From a virus: 64,000 nucleotides of DNA. Position numbers and translations under genes: made by a program. The notes beneath the pieces are model-generated. The model was not told the origin of the DNA. It saw only the letters and a list, made by a program, of their open reading frames with translations, and did not search any database. This document shows positions 46,046-53,979 of the stretch, one piece after another (the stretch's first letter is position 1; the number at the start of each line of letters is the position of its first letter). The stretch is from positions 1-64,000 of the IMG/VR virus record IMGVR_UViG_3300021138_001350. The stretch is one strand, 5' to 3'.

Positions 46046-46261
46046 ATGGCAATAAAATTAGTAGATCTTTTAAAAGAAGATGATAATCATAAGCAAAAAA
46101 TGATTATTTGGTTTAAAGATAGATGGAAAGATTATTCAATTAGTAAATTAAAAAAGAAACTCGGGGAATTATATCAAGGTGATAAAGAGGCTTATTATTT
46201 AATTCCTATGTTAAAGACATTAATAAAAGATAAACAAAAAAACTTAAATGGAGCTCTTTAG
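46046..46261 (+). CDS. putative internal head protein with N-terminal targeting-like peptide (member 5)
   Basis: 71 residues: AIKLVDLLKEDDN plus a very basic helical body (FKDRWKDYSISKLKKKLGEL; LIKDKQKNLNGAL). A basic mature part fits a DNA-condensing or injected internal protein. Its stop codon lies in the loop of the terminator hairpin. Confidence 0.62.
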   Translation: MAIKLVDLLKEDDNHKQKMIIWFKDRWKDYSISKLKKKLGELYQGDKEAYYLIPMLKTLIKDKQKNLNGAL

Positions 46262-46280
46262 AAGCTCCTTTTCTTTTTTC
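46250..46280. terminator. bidirectional terminator between converging units
   Basis: GGAGCT-CTTTAGA-AGCTCC (46250-46268) followed by TTTTCTTTTTT on the plus strand; on the minus strand the same stem is followed by ATTTAAGTTTTTTTG. It separates the rightward genes from the leftward tail operon. Confidence 0.8.
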
Positions 46281-46300
46281 TATATATTCAATTACAATTT

Positions 46301-46774
46301 CTATTCTTCATCGTCCTGTAAGTCCGGGACAGCGGGGGACACGTCTCTACGATAGAACTTTCCTAAAACATTTTCGTTATAGGAATCCACACTTAAAACT
46401 TCCATTACCATTTGATAATAGGTCTCCCAATAGCTCATTTGTTTTTTTGCGGTGCAGATCTTTAGTATCTCTCTAGTGAATGCGTCCTTACCCAAGAGTT
46501 TAATGTCTTCCATTACAAGTTTACTAGAACCGTAATAATCTGTCCAATTACTTTCTTTTACTTCCTTTCTTTTCTTTGGAATCCTACCAGGTTTAACCCA
46601 TTCGGAAATTTCTTTCTTGGTTAGTTTTTTGGTCAATACATTCCTAAGGATCTTTTTACCGACGTAGAATTTGCCGGATTTTGTGTTAGTAACTTTATAA
46701 ACAAAGCCAACTGCAGTATCGGGGAAGTCATTTATTTTTGTGTACTCTTTCCCTTCGTGTAACCAATTTCCCAT
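46301..46774 (-). CDS. GIY-YIG endonuclease
   Basis: 157 residues. The GIY-YIG core is GFVYKVTNTKSGKFYVGKK (about 23-41). A basic region (KKLTKKEISEWVKPGRIPKK) follows, then SNWTDYYGSS and MSYWETYYQMVM, whose glutamate fits the metal-binding E of the family. This form, with WTDYYGS between the two halves, is found in T4-like phages as free-standing homing-type nucleases. It is the last gene of the leftward block and has its own late-type box at 46787. Confidence 0.8.
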   Translation of the reverse strand: MGNWLHEGKEYTKINDFPDTAVGFVYKVTNTKSGKFYVGKKILRNVLTKKLTKKEISEWVKPGRIPKKRKEVKESNWTDYYGSSKLVMEDIKLLGKDAFTREILKICTAKKQMSYWETYYQMVMEVLSVDSYNENVLGKFYRRDVSPAVPDLQDDEE

Positions 46775-46786
46775 AGACTAATTTAT

Positions 46787-46795
46787 TATAAATAT
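46787..46795 (-). promoter_or_regulatory. candidate late promoter box ATATTTATA (minus strand)
   Basis: Read on the minus strand, ATATTTATA starts 21 bp before the ATG at 46774. Same box as before the tail genes. Confidence 0.45.
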
Positions 46796-46796
46796 C

Positions 46797-47048
46797 TTAA
46801 CTATCCCAACGAATTAAATAATTTTTATTTATCCAATTTCTAATAGTTTTTCTAGATACATTAAAATGATTAGCAGCAGATACAGTAGAATCAATAATTT
46901 CTTGCGTATCTATATTAGAGGAAGATCCTTGACCTCCCATACATTTTGGTATTATATGATGACCTTCATAATGTTTATCATCTCCTTTTAATCTTTTTTG
47001 AGACTTTGCATTTTTTATTATTTTATCATAAATTTTTTGATAATCCAT
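46797..47048 (-). CDS. decayed HNH homing endonuclease with NUMOD1-like end
   Basis: 83 residues. YEGHHIIPKCMGG is the first half of an HNH nuclease (the HH and IIP residues), but the second half with the catalytic N and H is missing. The frame passes via a short linker into a NUMOD1/HTH segment (IIDSTVSAANHFNVSRKTIR NWI). An internal deletion has joined the two ends, as in the gene at 12276. It is located inside the tail gene cluster, a typical site for homing genes. Confidence 0.65.
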   Translation of the reverse strand: MDYQKIYDKIIKNAKSQKRLKGDDKHYEGHHIIPKCMGGQGSSSNIDTQEIIDSTVSAANHFNVSRKTIRNWINKNYLIRWDS

Positions 47049-47050
47049 AA

Positions 47051-47440
47051 TTAAGAATCATATCTAATGATAAATGTTATATCGGTATTAGAAGGAATTG
47101 GATACGGAGTCGCTAGTTTTCCAACTACTAGTAATTCATTTTTTTCGTTATATAATCCAACGGTAGTTGCATAAGGCGTAAAGCTTGACCCAGTTACAGA
47201 ATCTTGCATTTTACCCGATCTTATATAGTTATAACTTCCTGTGAACCCTAATGGAGTAAAAAATGGACCCTGAGATCCAGAAATTATATAGGATCCTGTT
47301 GAAAAACTAGCGCTATTAAACATTGATGGATTCAAAGAATAATTAAAATCATTCTCTGATACATGACATCTTACTTCATTCTGATAGATTGTAGATTCAG
47401 CTGCTAGTGTAAGAGTAAAAGGTACGTATGAAAATGCCAT
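47051..47440 (-). CDS. virion structural protein (short tail type)
   Basis: 129 residues. ENDFNYSLNPSMF and YATTVGLYNEKNELLVVGKL are sequence signatures of a structural family in T4-like cyanophages and pelagiphages; the same C-terminal block (TTIGLYNDNNDLVAVAKMS) ends the protein at 52201-53262. The role is probably in the tail or baseplate periphery. Starts 14 bp after the next gene's stop in transcription order. Confidence 0.75.
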   Translation of the reverse strand: MAFSYVPFTLTLAAESTIYQNEVRCHVSENDFNYSLNPSMFNSASFSTGSYIISGSQGPFFTPLGFTGSYNYIRSGKMQDSVTGSSFTPYATTVGLYNEKNELLVVGKLATPYPIPSNTDITFIIRYDS

Positions 47441-47454
47441 GATTTAATTTTTTA

Positions 47455-48384
47455 TTACCAACTAGTTACAGTTGAACAAGGTTGAACTGTTATAGTAACA
47501 GTTGTAGATCCTACTACTATTGTTCCTCCACTATTTACTGTCACAAATGTTCCTGTTCCTGGGTCTATAGATATTTGATTATAGTTTCCACCAATCAATC
47601 CAATTTGTTGTGATCTTACAGATGATCTATTAGCTAAGTTGGATTCAAATCCCCCAGCCGCAGAATTAAATGTATTTCCTGAACTTATTGACATTGGATT
47701 TGTGCTTAATTGGAAACTATCTATATCAGTACCAAAATTACAACCAGTTGCATTATATCCAGTAACTAATAAATTTTGTATTCTAATAGTTGAGCCTAGA
47801 GCTTTTGATAAAGTCGCATTAAATGTAGGTCCTCCAATTGATGGTGCTGTAAATGAAATTGTTAGTGTTGCTACATTAGGTGCACTAGTACTAGGTGTTG
47901 GACTAGGTGTTATACTTAAGCTAGGTGTAACAGAAACACTAGGTGTAGGTGTAACAGAAACACCAGAAGTTATTGATACACTAGGTGTAACAGAAACACT
48001 GGGTGTTTTACTAACTGATGGTGTTATACTAGGAGTAATACTAGGTGTAGCAGTTGGTGTTAAACTAGGTGTAGCAGATACAGTAGGTGTTATTGTTGGC
48101 GTTACACTTGGCGTAACTGTCATACTTACACTTGGAGTAGGACTTGGAGTAGGCGAATATGTAATAAGAGAAATATTAACAAAATTTGTACAAACTCCAG
48201 TAGATCTAACTTGTATAACTGTGGTAGCATTAGGTACTAACACAGATAAATAACCGCCTTGTAAAGCAGCTTTAGATATGCCAGTTTCAAAAGGTGTTAC
48301 AAAGCCATCATAACTTGAATACAAGTTAAAAGGCCCAGTGTCATTTCCTGCAGTTGTTAATACTATGAATACCGATCTAGCCAT
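47455..48384 (-). CDS. virion structural protein with Pro/Ser/Thr repeats
   Basis: 309 residues. Residues 1-75 are a beta domain (SVFIVLTTAGNDTGPFNLYS). Residues about 76-165 are a proline/serine/threonine/valine repeat (SVSVTPSVSITSGVSVTPTP and similar), like a shortened version of the shaft in the next fibre. The C-terminal 130 residues form another globular part (FNATLSKALGSTIRIQNLLV). It probably is a fibre or fibril attached to the tail. The shared repeat invites recombination with 48426-52184. Confidence 0.72.
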   Translation of the reverse strand: MARSVFIVLTTAGNDTGPFNLYSSYDGFVTPFETGISKAALQGGYLSVLVPNATTVIQVRSTGVCTNFVNISLITYSPTPSPTPSVSMTVTPSVTPTITPTVSATPSLTPTATPSITPSITPSVSKTPSVSVTPSVSITSGVSVTPTPSVSVTPSLSITPSPTPSTSAPNVATLTISFTAPSIGGPTFNATLSKALGSTIRIQNLLVTGYNATGCNFGTDIDSFQLSTNPMSISSGNTFNSAAGGFESNLANRSSVRSQQIGLIGGNYNQISIDPGTGTFVTVNSGGTIVVGSTTVTITVQPCSTVTSW

Positions 48385-48388
48385 TTAT

Positions 48389-48397
48389 TATAAATAT
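48389..48397 (-). promoter_or_regulatory. candidate late promoter box ATATTTATA (minus strand)
   Basis: ATATTTATA on the minus strand, 13 bp before ATG 48384, directly before the structural gene. Confidence 0.45.
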
Positions 48398-48425
48398 AAT
48401 TTATATTCATTTAATTTATTAATTA

Positions 48426-51400
48426 TTAACATTGATGACCTCTTGCAGTCATTACTCCAGTACTAGCTGCAATTGTATATGTAGTTTGTACAGCATCATT
48501 AATATCATATACATAAATAATTCCATTTATAGGAGTTCCTGATGAATTTCTAGCAACCATTCCAACTCCAAAGAATCCACCATTTGCTGTATATGTAGCT
48601 TTATCTGTTGAATTTAAGTAAATATTAAGATTAGCACCTGGAGTACATGATGAACTACTAGGTAATTGTGGTAAACCTTTAGCTAGAGTAACTGATACAG
48701 ATGGAGAATGGCTAGGTGTTACACTAGGAGTAGCTGACACTGCAGGAGTTACTGATACTGAAATACTAGGCGTACTACTTACCGCTGGAGTAACTGATAT
48801 ACTAGGTGTACTACTTACCGCTGGAGTAACTGATACTGCTGGAGTATTACTTACTGCTGGAGTAGGACTAGGCGACGGTGTAGGTGATGGTTGAGGACAT
48901 GTTCCACAAGTTGGTGTAAATCCAGTATTAACTGTAGCAAATGAACTACCATTAGTAACATTAATAGCTAAATATACTGGATTACAACTTGGTGATTCTT
49001 TAGTTCCTCCAGGAGAACAACTATTAAATTGAATATAGTATACTCCTGTATTTAAAGTAGCAAAAGTACTACTTGTGAATGTTGTGCTTGCACAGAAAGT
49101 AGGAGCATTACCACCAGTTCCAGTAGTAGTACCGCCAGTGCCCGCATTTGCGTCAGGTGTACCAGGCACAGTTGCTCCATTACAAGAATCATATGCATTT
49201 GTAGCTAAATAAATAGTATTTGCAAAGTTTGCAGGAGGTGAAGTACTCGGAGTAGGAGATATACTTACTGCAGGCGTTACTGATATACTAGGTGTAACAG
49301 AAACACTAGGTGTAACTGATACTGCAGGCGTTACTGATATACTAGGTGTAACTGATACTGCAGGCGTTACTGATATACTAGGTGTAACTGATACTGCAGG
49401 CGTTACACTTACACTAGGTGTAATTGAAATACTAGGAGTTATAGAAATGCTAGGTGTTACTGATATACTAGGTGTTACTGATATACTAGGCGTAATTGAA
49501 ATGCTAGGTGTAACAGAAACACTAGGAGTAACTGATACACTAGGTGTTACTGATATACTAGGCGTAATTGAAATGCTAGGTGTAACAGAAACACTAGGTG
49601 TAACAGAAACACTAGGTGTTACTGATATGCTAGGAGTAACTGATACACTAGGTGTTACAGATATACTAGGTGTTATACTTACACTAGGTGTTATACTTAC
49701 ACTAGGTGTTACTGATATACTAGGAGTTACACTTACACTAGGTGTAATAGATACGCTAGGAGTAACTGATATACTAGGTGTTACTGATATGCTAGGAGTA
49801 ACTGAAACACTGGGTGTTACACTAGGTGTAATTGAAATACTAGGAGTAACTGATATACTAGGAGTAACAGAAATACTAGGAGTAACTGAAACACTAGGTG
49901 TTACACTTACACTAGGAGTAGCTGAAACACTAGGGGTAACTGATACACTAGGTGTTACTGATACACTAGGTGTTACACTAGGAGTAACTGAAACACTGGG
50001 AGTTATACTTACACTAGGAGTAACTGATACTGAAGGTGTAACAGAAATACTAGGAGTAACTGAAACACTAGGAGTTATACTTACACTAGGCGTTACAGAT
50101 ATAGAAGGTGTTACTGATATACTAGGGGTAACAGAAATACTAGGAGTTACACTAGGGGTAACAGATATGCTAGGTGTTATACTTACACTAGGTGTTACAG
50201 ATATAGAAGGTGTTACTGATACACTAGGTGTTACTGATATACTAGGTGTTACACTAGGAGTAACTGAAACACTGGGAGTTTTACTTACACTAGGAGTAAC
50301 TGATACTGAAGGTGTAACAGAAATACTAGGAGTAACTGAAACACTAGGAGTTATACTAGGCGTAATTGAAATACTAGGAGTAACAGAAATACTAGGAGTA
50401 ACTGATACACTAGGAGTTATACTTACGCTAGAAGTTACACTTACACTAGGTGTAATTGAAATACTAGGAGTTACAGATACTGAAGGTGTAACAGAAATAC
50501 TAGGAGTAACTGATATGCTAGGAGTAACTGAAACACTAGGTGTTACACTAGGGGTAATAGATACGCTAGGTGTTATACTTACACTAGGTGTAATACTTAC
50601 ACTAGGTGTAATCGATACACTAGGTGTTATAGATACACTAGGAGTTACACTAGGAGTAGCTGAAATACTAGGAGTAATTGAAACACTAGGAGTTTTACTT
50701 ACACTAGGAGTAACTGATATACTAGGAGTTACACTAGGAGTAACTGAAATGCTAGGCGTAACAGAAATACTAGGAGTTACACTAGGAGTTATACTAGGAG
50801 ATAATCCAGGAGTTGTTGATACACTAGGCGTAACTGATATGCTAGGTGTTACTGATATACTAGGAGTTATGCTAGGTGTAATTGAAACACTAGGAGTAGC
50901 TGAGATACTCGGTGTAAGACTTACACTAGGAGTAACAGAAATACTAGGAGTTACACTAGGGGTAACAGATATGCTAGGAGTTATACTTACACTAGGTGTA
51001 ATAGAAACTGTTGGAGTTATACTCACACTAGGTGTAACAGATACACTAGGAGTTATACTTACACTAGGTGTTTTACTTACACTAGGCGTAATAGAAACTG
51101 TAGGAGTTATACTCACACTAGGTGTAATAGAAACACTAGGTGTTATACTAGGAGTTATACTAGGAGATAATCCAGGAGTTGTTGATACACTAGGAGTAAC
51201 AGAAATACTAGGAGTTACACTAATAGTAACTGATATGCTAGGTGTTACTGATATACTAGGAGTAGCCGAAATACTAGGAGTAACAGAAATACTAGGTGTT
51301 ATAGATACACTAGGTGTAACAGATACACTAGGAGTTATACTTACACTAGGAGTTATACTTATGCTAGGTGTAACAGATATACTAGGTGTTATACTAGGAG

Positions 51401-52184
51401 TTATACTAGGAGATAATCCAGGAGTTGTTGATACACTAGGAGTAACAGAAACACTAGGTGTTTTACTTATACTAGGAGTAATACTCGGTGTTACACTAGG
51501 AGTAATTGATACTGTAACTGAAATAGTTGGAGTTATACTAGGTGTAACTGAAATAGTTGGAGTTATGCTAGGTGTAACTGAAATAGTCGGAGTAGGACTT
51601 GGACTAGGTATTTGTTCAGTTGCATATCCACTTAATGTACAATCAGGAGGGAATATTCCTAAATAATCTTTGTTTGTTATTATGACTATTCCTTGATTGT
51701 ATAAAATATTACCTACATGAACAAAAGAACTGCCACTAGTAGCTAGCACATTTCCATTTCCGTCATCATATATATAATATAAAGAAGATGATAAAATAAA
51801 ACTATTTCGTCCTATATTTTCTCCAAAAACATTTCTTGGAATAGAAAGTACAGATATCTGTGCATTTGATTCTGTAGGAAAATATCTAACATCAGCATCA
51901 AAAGTTCCTGAAGCTGCACTAGATTGTAAAGAATTATCAAAACTAGAACCCGTAGATAAATAAGATCCAGTAGTAAAATTAGAATAAAAAAGTTGTTTCG
52001 CAGAGTAATAAATTAGCGTGCTCTGTTGAACAGATCCACTTATATTTATTTGACCATTAATTCCTCTTAGAACAGAAATACCATAGTTACTAAATGTAGC
52101 ACTACTATAGGATGCAGTATAACGTAATTTAATAGGAGTTGTAGAACGGTCCGATGAATTAATCGTATTAAAAGCTCTACTCAT
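48426..52184 (-). CDS. giant tail fibre with a mucin-like hexapeptide shaft
   Basis: 1252 residues. Residues 1-190 are a globular N-terminal domain similar in style to other T4-like structural proteins (MSRAFNTINSSDRSTTPIKL) and probably attach to the tail. Residues about 191-985 are a nearly pure repeat of P-S-(V/I)-S-(V/I)-T with a few K/A/L substitutions. A Cys-rich globular part (CNGATVPG, FCASTTF, CSPGGTKESPSC) follows, then a short second repeat (PAVSVTPAVSSTPS) and a C-terminal domain (about 1180-1252). The repeats are rich in Ser/Thr and could be O-glycosylated. The opposite strand is also open across the repeat, an artefact of it. Confidence 0.82.
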   Translation of the reverse strand: MSRAFNTINSSDRSTTPIKLRYTASYSSATFSNYGISVLRGINGQINISGSVQQSTLIYYSAKQLFYSNFTTGSYLSTGSSFDNSLQSSAASGTFDADVRYFPTESNAQISVLSIPRNVFGENIGRNSFILSSSLYYIYDDGNGNVLATSGSSFVHVGNILYNQGIVIITNKDYLGIFPPDCTLSGYATEQIPSPSPTPTISVTPSITPTISVTPSITPTISVTVSITPSVTPSITPSISKTPSVSVTPSVSTTPGLSPSITPSITPSISVTPSISITPSVSITPSVSVTPSVSITPSISVTPSISATPSISVTPSISVTISVTPSISVTPSVSTTPGLSPSITPSITPSVSITPSVSITPTVSITPSVSKTPSVSITPSVSVTPSVSITPTVSITPSVSITPSISVTPSVTPSISVTPSVSLTPSISATPSVSITPSITPSISVTPSISVTPSVSTTPGLSPSITPSVTPSISVTPSISVTPSVTPSISVTPSVSKTPSVSITPSISATPSVTPSVSITPSVSITPSVSITPSVSITPSVSITPSVTPSVSVTPSISVTPSISVTPSVSVTPSISITPSVSVTSSVSITPSVSVTPSISVTPSISITPSITPSVSVTPSISVTPSVSVTPSVSKTPSVSVTPSVTPSISVTPSVSVTPSISVTPSVSITPSISVTPSVTPSISVTPSISVTPSISVTPSVSITPSVSVTPSISVTPSVSVTPSVSITPSVSVTPSVTPSVSVTPSVSVTPSVSATPSVSVTPSVSVTPSISVTPSISVTPSISITPSVTPSVSVTPSISVTPSISVTPSVSITPSVSVTPSISVTPSVSITPSVSITPSISVTPSVSVTPSISVTPSVSVTPSVSVTPSISITPSISVTPSVSVTPSVSVTPSISITPSISVTPSISVTPSISITPSISITPSVSVTPAVSVTPSISVTPAVSVTPSISVTPAVSVTPSVSVTPSISVTPAVSISPTPSTSPPANFANTIYLATNAYDSCNGATVPGTPDANAGTGGTTTGTGGNAPTFCASTTFTSSTFATLNTGVYYIQFNSCSPGGTKESPSCNPVYLAINVTNGSSFATVNTGFTPTCGTCPQPSPTPSPSPTPAVSNTPAVSVTPAVSSTPSISVTPAVSSTPSISVSVTPAVSATPSVTPSHSPSVSVTLAKGLPQLPSSSSCTPGANLNIYLNSTDKATYTANGGFFGVGMVARNSSGTPINGIIYVYDINDAVQTTYTIAASTGVMTARGHQC
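49250..51610 (-). repeat. 18-bp tandem repeat array encoding the fibre shaft
   Basis: About 2.36 kb of degenerate 18-bp units (on the plus strand variants of GTAACTGATACACTAGGT), roughly 130 copies. The units differ mainly at third positions and at V/I choices, and the GL-S-PSIT variant appears three times as a larger-period insert. No spacers, so not CRISPR. Smaller arrays of the same unit are at 47885-48155 and 48700-48870. Confidence 0.85.
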
Positions 52185-52200
52185 TTTTTATATTAAAATA

Positions 52201-53262
52201 TTACCAGTCTAATTTAACTCTTATTAAAGCTTCTTTAGTAAAATCTTTTACCATTGGCACTGACATTTTAGCCACTGCCACTAAATCATTATTATCATTA
52301 TACAATCCTATAGTAGTTGGAAAAGTTTGCGGACTATTAACTAATATTGGATATACTAATCCTCCATTAGATCCTGATGTAAATGTAGGATTTGAAGAAT
52401 AATTATATTGTGAATTTTGTATTCTTACAAATATATAATCAGAAGAAATTGTTTCATATGAACTTAATTGAAAACTTCCTCCTGAAGATATGGCCGTAAA
52501 TAAACTAGTATTGCTAGTTGATGAATATGGTGTAGATGGATTTGAAGTTTCATCTACAATTAGTCCTACTCCTCCATATGAACTTCCTAATGCCAATGCA
52601 CCTGGATTTAATATAATAGTACCTATATCAGGCAATAAAAATCCATAAGATCCAGAAGCTGTGTATCCAGCTTTTGTAGCTCCGGTTGGAGTTGAAACAC
52701 TAGCATATCCATTAGATCCTGATACAATATCAAATACTCTTCCACAATCTAAATAATTTATAACATTAGAATTATTACTATTATCTGATAAAGTGATTGT
52801 ACCTCCAGGACCAGTTAAAGTTAAATTAAATGATCCAGGTAATAAACTTTCTTTATATCTATTTCTATCTACATTTATTGCGTAAATATACCTTGAATTA
52901 TTTGCTAAACCACCAAAATTAAATCCTTGAGATCCTGTTACAAATGCACCATATACTAAATTTTTATATTGTTTATACGTAGTATATGATGGACTAATTC
53001 CAGCAACTAGAGGATTATAATATTGAGATCCTGATCCAAAGGCGTGGCCATACGCAATAGAAAATTGAACAGCTGCTCCAGTGGTGCCTTGTGATAATTG
53101 ATATACATTTAAATAAAATGCATCAGATGTAATAGTAGTAGATGAAGGTTGTGAAGCTGCAAAAAATGATGTTAACGTAGGAGAATTAGTACTCCATGCA
53201 GGAGCAGTAATTGCATCAGATGATACTACAAAATCAGTCGCTGCTAGCGGTGTATATGACAT
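52201..53262 (-). CDS. virion structural protein
   Basis: 353 residues. Beta-rich with many Gly/Ser/Asn, including YKESLLPGSFNLTLTGPGGT and the C-terminal block FPTTIGLYNDNNDLVAVAKM ending KEALIRVKLDW. That block is shared with 47051-47440 and with structural proteins of T4-like cyanophages. Likely a baseplate- or tail-surface component. Confidence 0.78.
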   Translation of the reverse strand: MSYTPLAATDFVVSSDAITAPAWSTNSPTLTSFFAASQPSSTTITSDAFYLNVYQLSQGTTGAAVQFSIAYGHAFGSGSQYYNPLVAGISPSYTTYKQYKNLVYGAFVTGSQGFNFGGLANNSRYIYAINVDRNRYKESLLPGSFNLTLTGPGGTITLSDNSNNSNVINYLDCGRVFDIVSGSNGYASVSTPTGATKAGYTASGSYGFLLPDIGTIILNPGALALGSSYGGVGLIVDETSNPSTPYSSTSNTSLFTAISSGGSFQLSSYETISSDYIFVRIQNSQYNYSSNPTFTSGSNGGLVYPILVNSPQTFPTTIGLYNDNNDLVAVAKMSVPMVKDFTKEALIRVKLDW

Positions 53263-53272
53263 ATTTTAATTT

Positions 53273-53932
53273 TTAAGATGATACTTTATTTATCTGTACA
53301 GGAACTGTAATTCTAGCGCCGGAATCTCTACCAACTACAGTTAACAAAGTGTAAAGTGTTGTATTTGATCCAAATAAAGTATTTACAGTTGTAGCTGACA
53401 TATTCAGTGTAGTACCAATAACAGTTAGACTTACGTTTGTTCCTAAAGTTTGTGTACTATTCGCTGATGAAGCTGCGTTTGAATTAATTCCAACTCCTGT
53501 AAAAGTGCTGGTAGTTCTAACATCTCCGATAGTAAAAGTGTATCCATCGGTTTCATAAGTAGAAGTGGCTCCTAAATAATTTAATGTTTGAGGAGTAATT
53601 GAAATTGAAGCTCCTTGTGATAGTGTAATCACACTATATCCAATACTAACTACTGGTAATTGAGAAGTACCTCTTGGTAAAGTTACTAATCTATATTTCA
53701 TAATTTCATTATCTTCTGGAAAAGCTTGTATAACTGGCATATTTTGAATTGCTTCTCCATAAAATGCAGATCCTGATGGATGATTTGGATTGTATAACGT
53801 GTAATCTACCTCATCATCTGAAAGAGAAAATTGAGTGATTTTAAATGATCCATCGTTTCTAGCTAGTAATTCTCTACCTTTTTTGGTAAGAATAGCATCT
53901 ATAACGACTGAAGTATTACTTAAATATGCCAT
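53273..53932 (-). CDS. virion structural protein (LSNTSVVIDAILTKKGRELL family)
   Basis: 219 residues. The N-terminus MAYLSNTSVVIDAILTKKGR followed by FKITQFSLSDDEVDYTLYNP, HPSGSAFYGEAIQNMPVIQA and MKYRLVTLPRG is a conserved T4-like virion family, present in cyanophages and pelagiphages. Its exact place in the particle is not established. First gene after the box at 53954. Confidence 0.82.
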   Translation of the reverse strand: MAYLSNTSVVIDAILTKKGRELLARNDGSFKITQFSLSDDEVDYTLYNPNHPSGSAFYGEAIQNMPVIQAFPEDNEIMKYRLVTLPRGTSQLPVVSIGYSVITLSQGASISITPQTLNYLGATSTYETDGYTFTIGDVRTTSTFTGVGINSNAASSANSTQTLGTNVSLTVIGTTLNMSATTVNTLFGSNTTLYTLLTVVGRDSGARITVPVQINKVSS

Positions 53933-53953
53933 GTTTTAATGTGTTTTTCTGTT

Positions 53954-53962
53954 TATAAATAT
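53954..53962 (-). promoter_or_regulatory. candidate late promoter box ATATTTATA (minus strand)
   Basis: Minus-strand ATATTTATA in the 47-bp gap before the gene at 53273-53932, with its 5' end 30 bp from the ATG. Confidence 0.45.
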
Positions 53963-53979
53963 ATTAAAGTTTAAAATCT

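Noticed and set aside
46301-47048. Active intron with its homing endonuclease in the tail genes
   Set aside because: Both genes are free-standing; no interrupted exon or group I core is visible around them.
47639-48253. Plus-strand frame of 204 codons opposite the smaller repeat fibre
   Set aside because: Same antisense artefact of the Pro/Ser/Thr repeat.
49250-51610. CRISPR array
   Set aside because: Units are contiguous 18-mers that are translated; there are no unique spacers and no cas genes.
49447-51666. A 739-codon open frame on the plus strand (LGVTDILGV repeats)
   Set aside because: It is the antisense of the fibre repeat: an 18-bp unit without stops on one strand is also stop-free on the other. 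It has no leader, and the minus-strand gene has globular ends on both sides.
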